Source: Chloroflexota bacterium
GTDB lineage: Bacteria; Chloroflexota; FW602-bin22; JACPRP01
Assembly (NCBI GenBank): GCA_016210495.1
Contig: JACQUC010000170.1
Coordinates: 1-26,557, forward strand
Reading direction: 5' to 3'
Length of the DNA stretch: 26,557 nt
Both the position numbers and the translations under genes were made by a program. Under the pieces are notes generated by a model that made no database searches, had not been told where the DNA came from, and was given only the letters and a program-made list of their open reading frames with translations. Positions 8,201 to 16,311 of this stretch are shown one piece after another. The number at the start of each line of letters is the position of its first letter. Positions within the stretch are counted from its first letter, which is position 1.

Positions 8201-8362
8201 CAGATCGTGCACGTAGGGCACCAGTGCCTGGGCATCCCGAAACGTGAGCTCGTGGTTGAACTGGAGGCGATAGACCGCCGAGGGGACGCGCCGCTGGGCG
8301 AGGATCTTTTCGGCAAGTGCCGCTGCCCTGTGCACATCAACAATTTCGTCGTTGGCAATCAC
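5300..8362 (-). CDS. treY: maltooligosyltrehalose synthase
   Basis: Intramolecular transglucosylase of GH13 that turns the reducing-end alpha-1,4 bond of a maltodextrin into an alpha-1,1 bond, giving maltooligosyl-trehalose. The 1020-residue protein starts with the typical PSAVYRLQFNHELTFRDAQ block, has GLVLDTVANHM near 106-116, the nucleophile Asp359 in GLRIDHPDGL, the acid/base Glu430 in LYVVAEKIL, the third carboxylate in TSTHDTKRSED, and the C-terminal PDIYQGNELWDFSLVDPDNR signature. The GTG start has AAGGA close upstream. It is longer than actinobacterial TreY (about 765), mainly through inserts in the catalytic domain. The partner TreZ hydrolase, which releases trehalose, is not in this window; the DHH gene follows on the same strand and malQ diverges. 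Confidence 0.92.
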   Translation of the reverse strand: MIANDEIVDVHRAAALAEKILAQRRVPSAVYRLQFNHELTFRDAQALVPYVHDLGISDCYASPLLKARPGSCHGYDICDHSQLNPEVGTDEEFEAFSSALRAHEMGLVLDTVANHMCIVDSCNLWWMHVLENGPGSVFASHFDVDWHPATPELDNKVLIPILEDQYGKVLERGKLRLAYEDGAFFVHYHTTKLPVDPGSYGSILGHQLTPLSETLGEDHEHIQELRSILTALSYLPPRFGISSEKMAERNREKEVIKRRIAALCTTSPEVQKGIDASVGAFNGTPGDPRSFDLLDALLDMQAYRLAYWRVAAEEINYRRFFDINDLAAIRVELPEVFQAAHQLLLKLLTEGKVTGLRIDHPDGLWNPASYFRQVQEGYIRSQARARLGRGTNNGSAVLEAKEDAVVGLLMAQEDRSYGPAPIWPLYVVAEKILAGDEPLPQNWAVYGTTGYDFLNAVNGLFVDARRARVFDRIYSRFTGEKSKYRILVNSSKKMIMLVSLVAEINALSHQLERIAKTNRRYRDFTLNSLTFAIREVIANLPVYRTYITDQGEDVARSDQGFIQAAVRQAKKQNPRTAKAIFDFIQDCLLLRNVGDFHEEDKVRLTEFAMKFQQLTGPVMAKAVEDTAFYVFNRLASLNEVGGNPDQFGVSVEDFHRQNAERRLHWPHSLITTSTHDTKRSEDVRARIDVLSEIPDEWQRALASWSRLNAPSKTVVDGDSAPDRNDEYLLYQTLVGAWPNEPMRPEQFECFRERIADYMLKATREAKTHTSWINPNEEYEAALRNFVFRLLEDGIEDPFRNELLRLQRQVAYYGRFNSLSQVLLKLTSPGVPDIYQGNELWDFSLVDPDNRRPVDYRRRRALLAELTKRIDQSGEDLGSLAGEVLREGEDGRIKLYVTYRTLNFRRAHRQLFASGEYWPVEAEGEMREHAVAFARILGTRGIVVVAPRLVVGLTGGIEQPPVGGVWRNTSLVLPLGTSTTRYRNIFTGETLVAQAQGDGLALRLAEVLGNFPVALLEGLER

Positions 8363-8610
8363 GGTCCTTCTCCCACCGACTCAAACAGATTGCGGCAAAG
8401 CTTGCGTGAAGACCCAGGCCCAAGCCTGAGCCTCCGCTCATCGCTCGCGCTGCTCGCTCTCATATTCAGCTCTTTATGGGCATCGTTGGGGCTTATGTGC
8501 AAGAACAGTGCCAACCTTGCAGACAGCACCCACAAGTGTTTCCCCAAATGCCCTGGTACGGTTCTTGCGACCATTTAGAGCGATTGTTGGCTGCTAGGCT
8601 GGAGATTCCT

Positions 8611-10179
8611 GTGAAGCAAACGGGGGAGATCCCGCTTTTCCCACGCGCCAGCGGGATTCTGGTGCATATCACTTCGCTACCCGGGCCGCACGGTATTGGG
8701 TCTCTGGGCGTGGAGGCGCGTGAATTCGTCGATAGCCTAGCCTGTGCCGGGCAACACCTCTGGCAGATTCTTCCCCTGGTGCCGACAGGTCCGGGAAACT
8801 CTCCATACACGGCGTTGTCGGCTTTCGCCGGAAACCATCTCCTAATCTCGCTGACAAGCTTGGCTGACCTGGGGTTGTTGGAACCCGCTGATCTGGCTCC
8901 GGCGCCTTCGTTCCCTCTTGAGATGGTCGACTATGCCGCTGTTCACGAATTCAAGCTCTCACTCCTACGACGTGCCTTCGAAGTCTTCGATCGGGCCCAA
9001 CGCAACGGTCTTAAGAGCGAATGCCAATCATTTAGTCAGCATAACGCTCGCTGGCTCGATGACTATGCCCTGTTTGTGGCGCTTAAGCATGCTCACAAGG
9101 GTGCGCCGTGGTGGGATTGGGATACGGGTCTAGTGAGCCGGCGAGCTTCGGCGCTGGCGCAGGCCAGGACGGCTCTGGCGAAGGAAATTCGCTTCCACGA
9201 GTTCCTTCAGTTCACCTTCTTCTCCCAATGGTTCTCTCTCAAGAGCTATGCTAACGCGCGCCAAGTTCGCGTTGTGGGCGATATCCCCATCTTTGTGGCG
9301 CACGACAGCGCCGATGTCTGGGCACATCAAGATTTGTTCCACCTAAACAGGCGTGGCAAGCCAACCGTGGTGGCTGGGGTGCCGCCAGACTACTTTGCCG
9401 TTACTGGGCAGCGCTGGGGCAACCCGATCTATCGATGGGATGTCCTCGCCAGTTCCGGCTTTGATTGGTGGGTTGACAGGCTGCGCGAGGCTCTGACTCA
9501 AGTGGACATCGTGCGGATCGACCACTTCCGCGGCTTCGAGGCCTATTGGGAGATACCGGCAGAATATCATACAGCCGAGCGCGGACGATGGGTTAAGGGC
9601 CCGGGCGGGGCATTGTTCCGAGCTGCCGAGGCAGCACTGGGCCAAAGACTGCCCATAGTTGTCGAGGATCTGGGCTTCATCACCCCTCAGGTCGAGGAAC
9701 TGCGCGCGCGGCTGGGTTATCCCGGCATCAAAGTTCTCCAGTTTGCCTTTGGGGAGGGTGCTGATAATCCCCACCGCCCGGAAAACTACTCTCGAAACTG
9801 CGTCGTGTACACCGCTACTCACGACAATGACACAACCGCAGGTTGGTTAGCCAACCTTTCCGAATCCACTAGAGCGACGGTGCGGGCGTATATAGAAGAT
9901 CGCATTGGCAAGACGAGTGTTGATACAGTGAGGGATATGATCCAACTGGCTTTCAGCTCTGTTGCCGACACGGCCATTCTGCCGCTCCAGGATGTGCTCG
10001 GTCTGGGGAGCGAGGCGCGTATGAACCGTCCCGGCCGGTCGCAAGGCAACTGGTCCTGGCGGTGCCTCCCGGCGCAGCTCACTCGCGCGCATCTGGATTA
10101 CTTGGCCGATCTAACTGAGACTTGCGGCCGGACACCCGATAGCCCAATCCCCTCTGTCTTTGGGAGAGGGTTAGGGTGA
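8611..10179 (+). CDS. malQ: 4-alpha-glucanotransferase (amylomaltase)
   Basis: Moves maltodextrin chains between glucans (GH77, cytosolic), supplying or trimming linear alpha-1,4 chains for TreY and glycogen metabolism. The protein opens with PLFPRASGILVHITSLPGPHGIGSLG. Its catalytic residues are Asp304 in VRIDHFRGF, Glu352 in VVEDLGF and Asp405 in THDNDT, with spacings close to those of thermophilic amylomaltases. The frame is open from 8476, but the first 45 codons look non-coding; GTG 8611 has GGAG six bases upstream and gives 522 residues, near the family's 500. The last 15 or so residues (from DSPIPSV) come from a repeat with the sequence CCCTCTGTCTTTGGGAGAGGG and are not part of the enzyme fold. 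Divergent from treY across about 250 bp. Confidence 0.92.
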   Translation: MKQTGEIPLFPRASGILVHITSLPGPHGIGSLGVEAREFVDSLACAGQHLWQILPLVPTGPGNSPYTALSAFAGNHLLISLTSLADLGLLEPADLAPAPSFPLEMVDYAAVHEFKLSLLRRAFEVFDRAQRNGLKSECQSFSQHNARWLDDYALFVALKHAHKGAPWWDWDTGLVSRRASALAQARTALAKEIRFHEFLQFTFFSQWFSLKSYANARQVRVVGDIPIFVAHDSADVWAHQDLFHLNRRGKPTVVAGVPPDYFAVTGQRWGNPIYRWDVLASSGFDWWVDRLREALTQVDIVRIDHFRGFEAYWEIPAEYHTAERGRWVKGPGGALFRAAEAALGQRLPIVVEDLGFITPQVEELRARLGYPGIKVLQFAFGEGADNPHRPENYSRNCVVYTATHDNDTTAGWLANLSESTRATVRAYIEDRIGKTSVDTVRDMIQLAFSSVADTAILPLQDVLGLGSEARMNRPGRSQGNWSWRCLPAQLTRAHLDYLADLTETCGRTPDSPIPSVFGRGLG

Positions 10180-10183
10180 GGGC
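10149..10183 (+). repeat. palindromic repeat at the malQ 3' end
   Basis: CCCCTCTGTCTTTGGGAGAG followed by GGTTAGGGTGAGGG. CCCTCT and AGAGGG pair around a 9-base loop. Similar 'ccctctccc ... ccctaaccct' elements recur in many bacterial genomes (from memory). Here it encodes the C-terminal tail of MalQ and supplies its stop codon. Confidence 0.55.
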
Positions 10184-10200
10184 AGCCAACTTGCAAGGCA

Positions 10201-10215
10201 CCTGCCATTGGCAGG
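10201..10215. other. hairpin after malQ
   Basis: CCTGCC-ATT-GGCAGG is a perfect 6-bp stem with a 3-base loop, 21 bases past the malQ stop. No T-run follows, so a terminator role is uncertain. Confidence 0.35.
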
Positions 10216-10331
10216 CGTCCTCCGTGCGCCTGCTCTTGTGTCGTGGTACGATTCTTGATAGTATTCCTCGGTTAAGAATCCTGATGAGGTAGGACCCGCT
10301 GCCTATGACGATAGGTAAAGAGGAGTAACGG

Positions 10332-11609
10332 GTGGCATCGCGGCAGAGTGGAGTGGGGCCGGTGGTTGATATGGCACGAGCTCCAGCGCCAACGGGTTTG
10401 CACGCTATTCTTGCCTCAGACCTCGTTCCACCGCTGGCCGTCTTCTTGACAAGCAGTATCCTTATCGTCAGCTTGGCCGCCATCGTGGTATCGTCCCCGT
10501 TTGTTGCCGCCGAGATCAGCGTGCCGACGTACTTCTCACGGCCTTCTCTCACCCCTTTAGAGGAGAGTCTTCTCGGCACCTGGCAGCACTGGGATGGCCT
10601 ATGGTATCTCAAGATCTCTACACACGGCTATGCTGTCGACGACTACAGCATCGCGTTTTTTCCCCTGTATCCCATCTTGGTTAAGCTGCTAGGCGATCTC
10701 CTTCAAACTCATTACTTGTTGGCAGGTGTGGTGCTTTCTAGCCTGGCGTATCTTGCCGGGCTGCTCTATCTCTACAGGTTGGCGCGTCTCGAATTCTCAA
10801 GTCGTGGTCTGGCGCTGACCACCTTGATTTACCTGGCGGTCTTCCCGACCTCCTTCTTCTTTTTTGCCGTGTACTCGGAGTCTCTATACCTGGCTCTGAC
10901 GGTGGCAGCTTTCTACTATCTGAGGAGACGTTCGTGGGTTGCAGCTTGCTTACTGGGTATGCTGGCGTCTTTGACACGTAGCACAGGCCTCCTGCTCATT
11001 GTTCCGCTGGCCATCGAGTACTTCCATCAGAGGGGGTTCAGCTTGCGTCGGCCCGGCTGGGATCTCGGCTATTTGCTGCTCATTCCGTTGGGGTCACTTT
11101 GTTACGCCGTCTACAACTTCTTTGCCTTTGGCGATCCCTTTGCCTTCCTGGCGGCCCAGGAGCACTGGTACCGTAACTTCGCCTTGCCCTGGGATACGTT
11201 GCGCGATGCCTGGGACAAGGCTCTATTGGAAGCGAACATACCCCTGGTGACAGAACCGGGCGATTCGCTCATATGGCAGCTTCTTTACACAGGCAACCTC
11301 GTTAGCGGCCAGGTGTTCAACCTTTTGTTCTTCGCTCTGGGCGTTCTGTTGGCTGCTTTCGGCGCCACACGTCTGCGCCCTGCCTACACGGCCTATCTGT
11401 TCTTGAATCTCTTGCCACCCCTCGTCAGCCCGTCAGACCTGATGCCGCTACTGTCTGTTCCAAGGTTTCTTCTGGTGTTGTTCCCTGTGTTTTTCGTGTT
11501 GGCGTCGTTAGGTCGAAACCGCTTCGTGAACGGCCTGACAATCGGCGGCCTTTTCCTGCTGCTCATCGTCTTCGTCATCCGCTTTGCCGGCTGGTATTGG
11601 GTAGCATAG
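10332..11609 (+). CDS. PIG-V-like membrane glycosyltransferase (GT-C)
   Basis: A 425-residue polytopic membrane protein. The loop after the first transmembrane segment contains WQHWDGLWYLKI (Asp near residue 88), then IAFFPLYPILV near 107-117 and FPTSFFFFAVYSESLYLAL, the pattern of the PIG-V/Mannosyl_trans2 family (PF04188), GT-C transferases that use a polyprenyl-phosphate sugar and act on the outer face of the membrane. The GTG at 10332 has AGGAG with a 6-base spacer; an ATG at 10371 is the alternative. The upstream 150 bp hold only a weak promoter candidate (TTGTGT-N17-TAGTAT at 10236-10264). It heads a three-gene membrane operon with a YfhO-type protein and a PAP2 phosphatase. The acceptor molecule is unknown. 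Confidence 0.8.
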   Translation: MASRQSGVGPVVDMARAPAPTGLHAILASDLVPPLAVFLTSSILIVSLAAIVVSSPFVAAEISVPTYFSRPSLTPLEESLLGTWQHWDGLWYLKISTHGYAVDDYSIAFFPLYPILVKLLGDLLQTHYLLAGVVLSSLAYLAGLLYLYRLARLEFSSRGLALTTLIYLAVFPTSFFFFAVYSESLYLALTVAAFYYLRRRSWVAACLLGMLASLTRSTGLLLIVPLAIEYFHQRGFSLRRPGWDLGYLLLIPLGSLCYAVYNFFAFGDPFAFLAAQEHWYRNFALPWDTLRDAWDKALLEANIPLVTEPGDSLIWQLLYTGNLVSGQVFNLLFFALGVLLAAFGATRLRPAYTAYLFLNLLPPLVSPSDLMPLLSVPRFLLVLFPVFFVLASLGRNRFVNGLTIGGLFLLLIVFVIRFAGWYWVA

Positions 11610-11656
11610 GCCTTCGATCTGTGCTAGAATGGCGAGCAACACGTGGAGGGGGTGCT

Positions 11657-13915
11657 TTGGCTGAGCTGCTTGCTGGGATGAAAGGCCATCGCCAGGCTTG
11701 GCTGGCGCTGGGTCAATGGCGGTTGCTTCTTGACCTCCTGGCAGTTGTCGGCTTGGGGCTCATGCCCCTACTGTTCTTCTGGCGTCTGCTCACGCCCAAC
11801 CCTGCCGACGTGGCGATCATACGGCCGGGTGATTTCACAGACGTCCATTATCCTTTCAGATCCTTCGTAACGCGAGAGCTCATCGACGGTCGCTTGTCCC
11901 TGTGGAATCCTTTTGTTCTGTCTGGGCACTCTTCTCTTGGCGACGTCCAGTTTGCACTGTTTTACCCTGTCAACCTCGCGCTGTCCTATCTACTTGGCCG
12001 TGATGGCCTTTCTCTACTGGACTTGGAGCTCCACGTTGTGCTTCATTTCTCGCTGGCTGGCATTTTCACCTACTTGTTTGCGAAGCGTGTTCTGAGGAGC
12101 CGTGCCGCGGCCTTGACTAGCGCCCTCGTTTTCGCCTATGGCGGGTACCTAACCTCGTTCCCGGTGCAGCAAATCAACCTGCTTGAGACGAGCGCGTGGC
12201 TTCCTCTGATCCTTTTGCTGTTGGACAAGGGCTTGGATGAGAGGCAACCCGGCTACGTCGCCTTGGCCGGCGTCTCCCTGGCACTTGCCGCACTTGTCGG
12301 CCACCCGCAGACCCTTCTCTACGTGCTGGCGGCGTCGGTGCTGTATGGGCTATACAAGGCCTGGGGCCAGCGCTCCCAGGGCGCCCGCCGATACCTCGCG
12401 GTTCCGCTCTTTGTGGCTCTTGGCCTCGGCCTTTCTTCGATTCAGCTCGTGCCCGCTTACGAGCATTTGGGCTTGACCACCCGGGCCGAAGTGAGCTACC
12501 GGTTTACCAGCACCGGGTTCGAGCTAAAGGAGCTGGTCGGACTCTTACTACCCGGCGAGTGGGGTGGAACCCCGCTTTACGTGGGCGTGCTTCCGCTTTT
12601 TCTTTCGGGGTTTGCGATTGTGCGGGCGAGAGGGGGTGGGCCACGCGTCTTTTGGGCTGCATTGGCGCTAATCGGTCTGCTTGTTTCTTTCGGCGGCAAC
12701 ACTTTCCTGCACAGTCTTCTCTATCTTGCCGCTCCGGGCCTCAGGTCCTTCCGACAACACGAGCGTACCGTCCTGCTGTTTGCTCTTGCCCTGGCGATGC
12801 TCTCAGGATACGGACTCAAGGACTTGGCTGAGTGCGCAAGAGCTGATGTCAGGCAAGCTGTTGCCAGCTACTGTCGAGGCTTGCGCTGGCTTGTCCTTAT
12901 GATGATTCTGGTGTCGCTCGTCTTCCTATATGCCGGCGCGACTGTGCGCGACGCGACCCAGGCTACCGCGGCCGCCCTGACTAACCGTGCATTCTTCGCT
13001 CTGCTGTTTGTGGCGCTGTCTGCGGGACTGGTGCACCTCTATATGGCTCACTCCAACGCGGGGAACTTGCTCGCCATCGCGGCGCTGGCGCTCATCGGCC
13101 TCGATTTGTTCAGCACGAACTGGCAAAACAACCTGCAAGATGGTCGTCCTGATGTGCTGTTTCCCGTCCCGAAAGCCGTCGGGTTGTTTCGCACCGATCT
13201 TTCCGAGCCTGTGCGCGTGGCAAGCGAAGGTCTGCTCCCCGGAAACGGCAACGCGGGTTCTCTTTTTGCCCTTCAAGATGTAGTCGGCAACACCCCCCTG
13301 CAAATCGAGCGCTATGCGGTGTTCGAGCGGAACATCGAGGAGTGGCAGCGGTGGCAACTGCTAAACGTGAAGTACGTGATGACCAAGCGGGAGCTCAAGG
13401 ATGGCAGATTTCGTCTGCTGGATTCCGACAAGGGTGTCAACACCTATGAGATCCTTCCGGAGCACCGCCTCCCGCGCGCCTACGTGGTCCATCGGGTCGT
13501 GGTGGCTGAATCAGACGGACAGTCGCTTCAGTTACTGAAGGGAATTGACCTCAGGCGCGAGGCTGTGCTGCGTCGCCCGCCAGGGCTAGCGCTCCCGGAT
13601 GCGGTGACCACACCGTCGACTGCGCGAATAACGAAATTCGAGCCAGGCCGGATTGTCCTTGACGCTGACTTGCGGGAGAACGGCGTACTGATCCTGAGCG
13701 AGATCGATCACCCCGGCTGGCAGGCCTATGTCGATAGGCAGCCAGAGACCATCCTTCAGGCGAATTACCTCTTGCGGGGCCTTCCTTTGGTGAAAGGCGC
13801 TCACGTGGTCGAGCTACTATATGATCCGCCCTCCCTCAAGCTCGGCGTGCTGCTGACCATCCTGAGCACGGTGGCGACCCTTGCCCTCCTGGCATTCTTT
13901 TTGAGAAGGAGGTAA
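11657..13915 (+). CDS. YfhO-family membrane protein
   Basis: A 752-residue protein with about a dozen hydrophobic segments and a C-terminal extracytoplasmic domain. Early motifs are DFTDVHYPFRSF and LWNPFVLSGHSS, then FAYGGYLTSFP. The C-terminal part has LPRAYVVHRV and ILSEIDHPGWQAYVDR, followed by a final membrane helix ending in RRR. This is the layout of YfhO (PF09586), large GT-C-like proteins linked in Bacillus and Listeria to glycosylation of teichoic acids or glycolipids. No ATG fits the N-terminus well; TTG 11657 has GGAGGGGG four bases upstream, and ATG 11678 is an alternative. It begins 47 bases after the PIG-V-like gene and its stop overlaps the ribosome site of the PAP2 gene, so the three are probably one transcript. 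Confidence 0.82.
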   Translation: MAELLAGMKGHRQAWLALGQWRLLLDLLAVVGLGLMPLLFFWRLLTPNPADVAIIRPGDFTDVHYPFRSFVTRELIDGRLSLWNPFVLSGHSSLGDVQFALFYPVNLALSYLLGRDGLSLLDLELHVVLHFSLAGIFTYLFAKRVLRSRAAALTSALVFAYGGYLTSFPVQQINLLETSAWLPLILLLLDKGLDERQPGYVALAGVSLALAALVGHPQTLLYVLAASVLYGLYKAWGQRSQGARRYLAVPLFVALGLGLSSIQLVPAYEHLGLTTRAEVSYRFTSTGFELKELVGLLLPGEWGGTPLYVGVLPLFLSGFAIVRARGGGPRVFWAALALIGLLVSFGGNTFLHSLLYLAAPGLRSFRQHERTVLLFALALAMLSGYGLKDLAECARADVRQAVASYCRGLRWLVLMMILVSLVFLYAGATVRDATQATAAALTNRAFFALLFVALSAGLVHLYMAHSNAGNLLAIAALALIGLDLFSTNWQNNLQDGRPDVLFPVPKAVGLFRTDLSEPVRVASEGLLPGNGNAGSLFALQDVVGNTPLQIERYAVFERNIEEWQRWQLLNVKYVMTKRELKDGRFRLLDSDKGVNTYEILPEHRLPRAYVVHRVVVAESDGQSLQLLKGIDLRREAVLRRPPGLALPDAVTTPSTARITKFEPGRIVLDADLRENGVLILSEIDHPGWQAYVDRQPETILQANYLLRGLPLVKGAHVVELLYDPPSLKLGVLLTILSTVATLALLAFFLRRR

Positions 13916-13925
13916 TGCACAGGGG

Positions 13926-14567
13926 TTGAGCTCGCCACGCCGAACGTTCCCTTCGTTCTACCTTGTGTTACTGCTCGCAGCGGTCTCGCTGTCTTACCTC
14001 GCCAGCCGATACCCTTACTTTCCGGGCGATGTCTACATCTCTCGGGCGGTTCAGTCCATCCAGGATCCCTCGTTCGATTTCCTGATGCGAGCCGTATCGG
14101 CGGTAGGTCAGAGGCTACCTGGCTCTCTTACCGTCCTTTCGTGCGCGGCGGCCCTCTGGATGCTTCGTTACAAGTGGGAAGCGCTCTTCAGCATTTCCTC
14201 GTTTCTTGCAGACGGCATAGTGATCGTCTTGAAGCAGGTCATAGGCAGACCGCGACCAAGCCCGGACCTAGTTGTGGTGCTTGAGACCATTCAGCAAACA
14301 GGCTTCCCCAGCGCGCACGTGGTCCATTTTGTCGTCTTCTACGGTTTCCTGTTCTTCCTGGCGTGGAGACTCATGCGGCCGGGTTCGCTGAGGACGATCT
14401 TGCTGGTACTGCTGGCGGGGGCAATTGGCCTGGTGGGGCTATCGCGTATTTACCTTGGTGCACACTGGGCAAGCGACGTGCTCGGTGGATATCTCGTAGG
14501 GGGCCTTTGGCTCGCGGCTCAGGTCAGGGTCTATGGGCGCGTTGCTCGCACGGGCATCGCAGACTAA
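13926..14567 (+). CDS. PAP2-family membrane phosphatase
   Basis: A 213-residue protein with about six membrane segments and the three phosphatase motifs of the PAP2/BacA-independent family: KQVIGRPRP near residues 104-112, GFPSAHVVHF (usual PSGH, here PSAH) near 123-132, and SRIYLGAHWASDVLGGY near 171-187. It probably dephosphorylates an isoprenoid pyrophosphate or lipid phosphate at the outer membrane face, in keeping with the lipid-linked-sugar enzymes before it. The start is a TTG; AGGAGG at 13907-13912 lies 13 bases upstream and overlaps the stop of the YfhO gene, an unusually long spacing, so the start is uncertain. Its stop overlaps the stop of the opposing GH57 gene by four bases. Confidence 0.85.
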   Translation: MSSPRRTFPSFYLVLLLAAVSLSYLASRYPYFPGDVYISRAVQSIQDPSFDFLMRAVSAVGQRLPGSLTVLSCAAALWMLRYKWEALFSISSFLADGIVIVLKQVIGRPRPSPDLVVVLETIQQTGFPSAHVVHFVVFYGFLFFLAWRLMRPGSLRTILLVLLAGAIGLVGLSRIYLGAHWASDVLGGYLVGGLWLAAQVRVYGRVARTGIAD

Positions 14568-16009
14568 GCGGCCGTCAGGCTTCCCGTTGCGGCTCCTGCC
14601 TCTTCCCTCCGCTTCCGCCTCTGGCTTTTCACTTCTCGGTAGATGTCTGCTCCACTGCGGTTCGTCTTCCAGCTCCTGGCCGCCGATAGGTCGCTCACGA
14701 AAGCCTCCTCGAGATCGATCCCGCTGGCGGAGCGAATCAGGGCAATGGCACGCGCCGCAAAGGCGATGTTGTTTCGAGGCTCGATGCGATCCAAGTCTTC
14801 GAAAAAGAAGGCGCAACTGGTAAACATAACGTGGCGATAGTACTGAGCTTCCAGAAGCCGCAACAGTGCTTGGCAAGCTTCGACTGGTGCGCCGGAGCTA
14901 TGGGCGCTGAGGAACGCGCGAGGGCTCACCCTGCCAAGTTTTACCTCGACGTAATCCTCCACCGTCGACCAAGGGTCGCGGAGGTTTGGGCCTGCCTGGA
15001 GTTCGTAGATCGCATCCACCTTGGCGGCCAATCGGGTCAGGGCGTGACGAAGGTGCCACTTCCAACTGCCACTTCCCACGATGCAGTCGCAGCTATCCCG
15101 CCAGCGCTTGAGCCCGTGGTGGCAGCTCCACGAGCTATCTTCTTCGACCAGGGCCTCGCGCGCGGGAGGATGTAGATGTAGGTAGCGAGCCAGTGTGATC
15201 ACTTCGAATCCGTCGCGCGGCGCGCTCACATTGAAGAGATGGGTGAGGAACTTATCGCGCCAGCACTTGTGATGGCCGTAGGTCTCGCCGTCGGTGGCCA
15301 CAAGCAGCATCTGAGGCTCGCCTCGACTAAGCTTCTGTGGATTCAACTGCTTAGCCAGCAGCCGGGCGCTGAAAACGTCGGCGTTCACGGTCGCCTCGTC
15401 GTTGAAGGAAACGGCTTCGCTCAGGCTCGCGTCAAAAAAGAAGACGGTGATGGACCGTCCTCCGCTCAAAGAAACCAGGTAAGGCTCGCTGGGATCGACC
15501 GGTGTGGCGGCCTGCCAGGGGGCAAGTATGGTGAACCTTATGCCCATCGCAGCCATAATGTTGAGCGAAGCATAGTCCACCGCCGTCTCGGCTAGCCAAA
15601 ACCCTTCCGGCGCGTGCCCAAGCCGGTGCTGGTAATCGGCAATGCCCCACGCTATCTGGATGCGCTTCTCGCGCGAAGATGCCAGGGGCAGGATGGCGTG
15701 GTTATAGGCCTGGGCTAACGCGCTGCCACAGCCGTAACGAAGGTTATGCTCGCGATCAGCTGCAAGTATGGTCTCGTAGGTTCGTGGGTCCTTCTCCTCC
15801 AACCAGCAGGCTAGTGTCGGCCCAAGGTTGAAGCTCATGTGCCGAAAATTGCCGGCCTCGGCGTTGGGCCGATAGCACTCGGCGTTGATCTTTTCGTTGA
15901 AATCGTGATAGGGCTCGGCCCATGGCTCGTGCCCAATTCTCCCCGTAAAAGGATCGCGCCGTAGGGGCTGGTAAAAATGCCCATGAATCGAGAGAAACTT
16001 CGTCGTCAT
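14564..16009 (-). CDS. GH57 glycoside hydrolase with DUF3536-type C-terminus
   Basis: A 481-residue cytosolic enzyme of glycoside hydrolase family 57. The N-terminus SIHGHFYQPLRRDP and NLGPTLACWLEE are characteristic of the DUF3536 subgroup, which probably acts on alpha-glucans. Likely nucleophile Glu141 is in GFWLAETA and the acid/base Asp240 in VATDGETYGHH. Members of this subgroup that I know are often about 800 residues; this one ends soon after the SSWSCHHGLKRWR block and an alpha-helical region, so the C-terminal domain is shortened. ATG 16009 follows GGGGAAGGGG. A consensus promoter lies 90 bases upstream. With treY and malQ nearby it suggests a maltodextrin or glycogen role, but the true substrate of the subgroup is not established. 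Confidence 0.85.
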   Translation of the reverse strand: MTTKFLSIHGHFYQPLRRDPFTGRIGHEPWAEPYHDFNEKINAECYRPNAEAGNFRHMSFNLGPTLACWLEEKDPRTYETILAADREHNLRYGCGSALAQAYNHAILPLASSREKRIQIAWGIADYQHRLGHAPEGFWLAETAVDYASLNIMAAMGIRFTILAPWQAATPVDPSEPYLVSLSGGRSITVFFFDASLSEAVSFNDEATVNADVFSARLLAKQLNPQKLSRGEPQMLLVATDGETYGHHKCWRDKFLTHLFNVSAPRDGFEVITLARYLHLHPPAREALVEEDSSWSCHHGLKRWRDSCDCIVGSGSWKWHLRHALTRLAAKVDAIYELQAGPNLRDPWSTVEDYVEVKLGRVSPRAFLSAHSSGAPVEACQALLRLLEAQYYRHVMFTSCAFFFEDLDRIEPRNNIAFAARAIALIRSASGIDLEEAFVSDLSAARSWKTNRSGADIYREVKSQRRKRREEAGAATGSLTAA

Positions 16010-16095
16010 TCCCCTTCCCCCTCTTCCCCGTATGCTCCTCGTAACCCTTGGGGAATCGTCGGCGCCAATGCCACGGTTGGCTGCTTTGGAACTAT

Positions 16096-16124
16096 ATTAT
16101 AGGCTCGACCTGGCCCCCTGTCAA
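16096..16124 (-). promoter_or_regulatory. consensus promoter for GH57 gene (TTGACA-N17-TATAAT)
   Basis: On the minus strand both hexamers match the sigma-70 consensus exactly with the ideal 17-base spacer. Predicted start is near 16089, giving a leader of about 80 bases. The remaining 16130-16311 stretch shows nothing I can name. Confidence 0.85.
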
Positions 16125-16311
16125 GGCAACCATGAAGGTGCGTCATCGCGGTTCTGCCACTGTTCAACAATCCGTTCAGTCGAGCTCTCGAAGGCTGCCG
16201 CATCGACTCGGTCGCGCGTGGGCTCGTCACCCCGCTTTCAGGGCTCGTCCCCCGCCTTCTCGGCCCCCCGAACCAGACGGGCATTGGTACACACCAATCG
16301 CCAGCCAGCCT

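Noticed and set aside
10236..10264. Promoter TTGTGT-N17-TAGTAT for the PIG-V-like gene
   Set aside because: Both hexamers are weak; mentioned only as a candidate in the gene entry.
14564..14567. Overlapping stops of PAP2 and GH57 genes as a regulatory device
   Set aside because: Four-base tail overlaps of convergent genes are common and need no special explanation.
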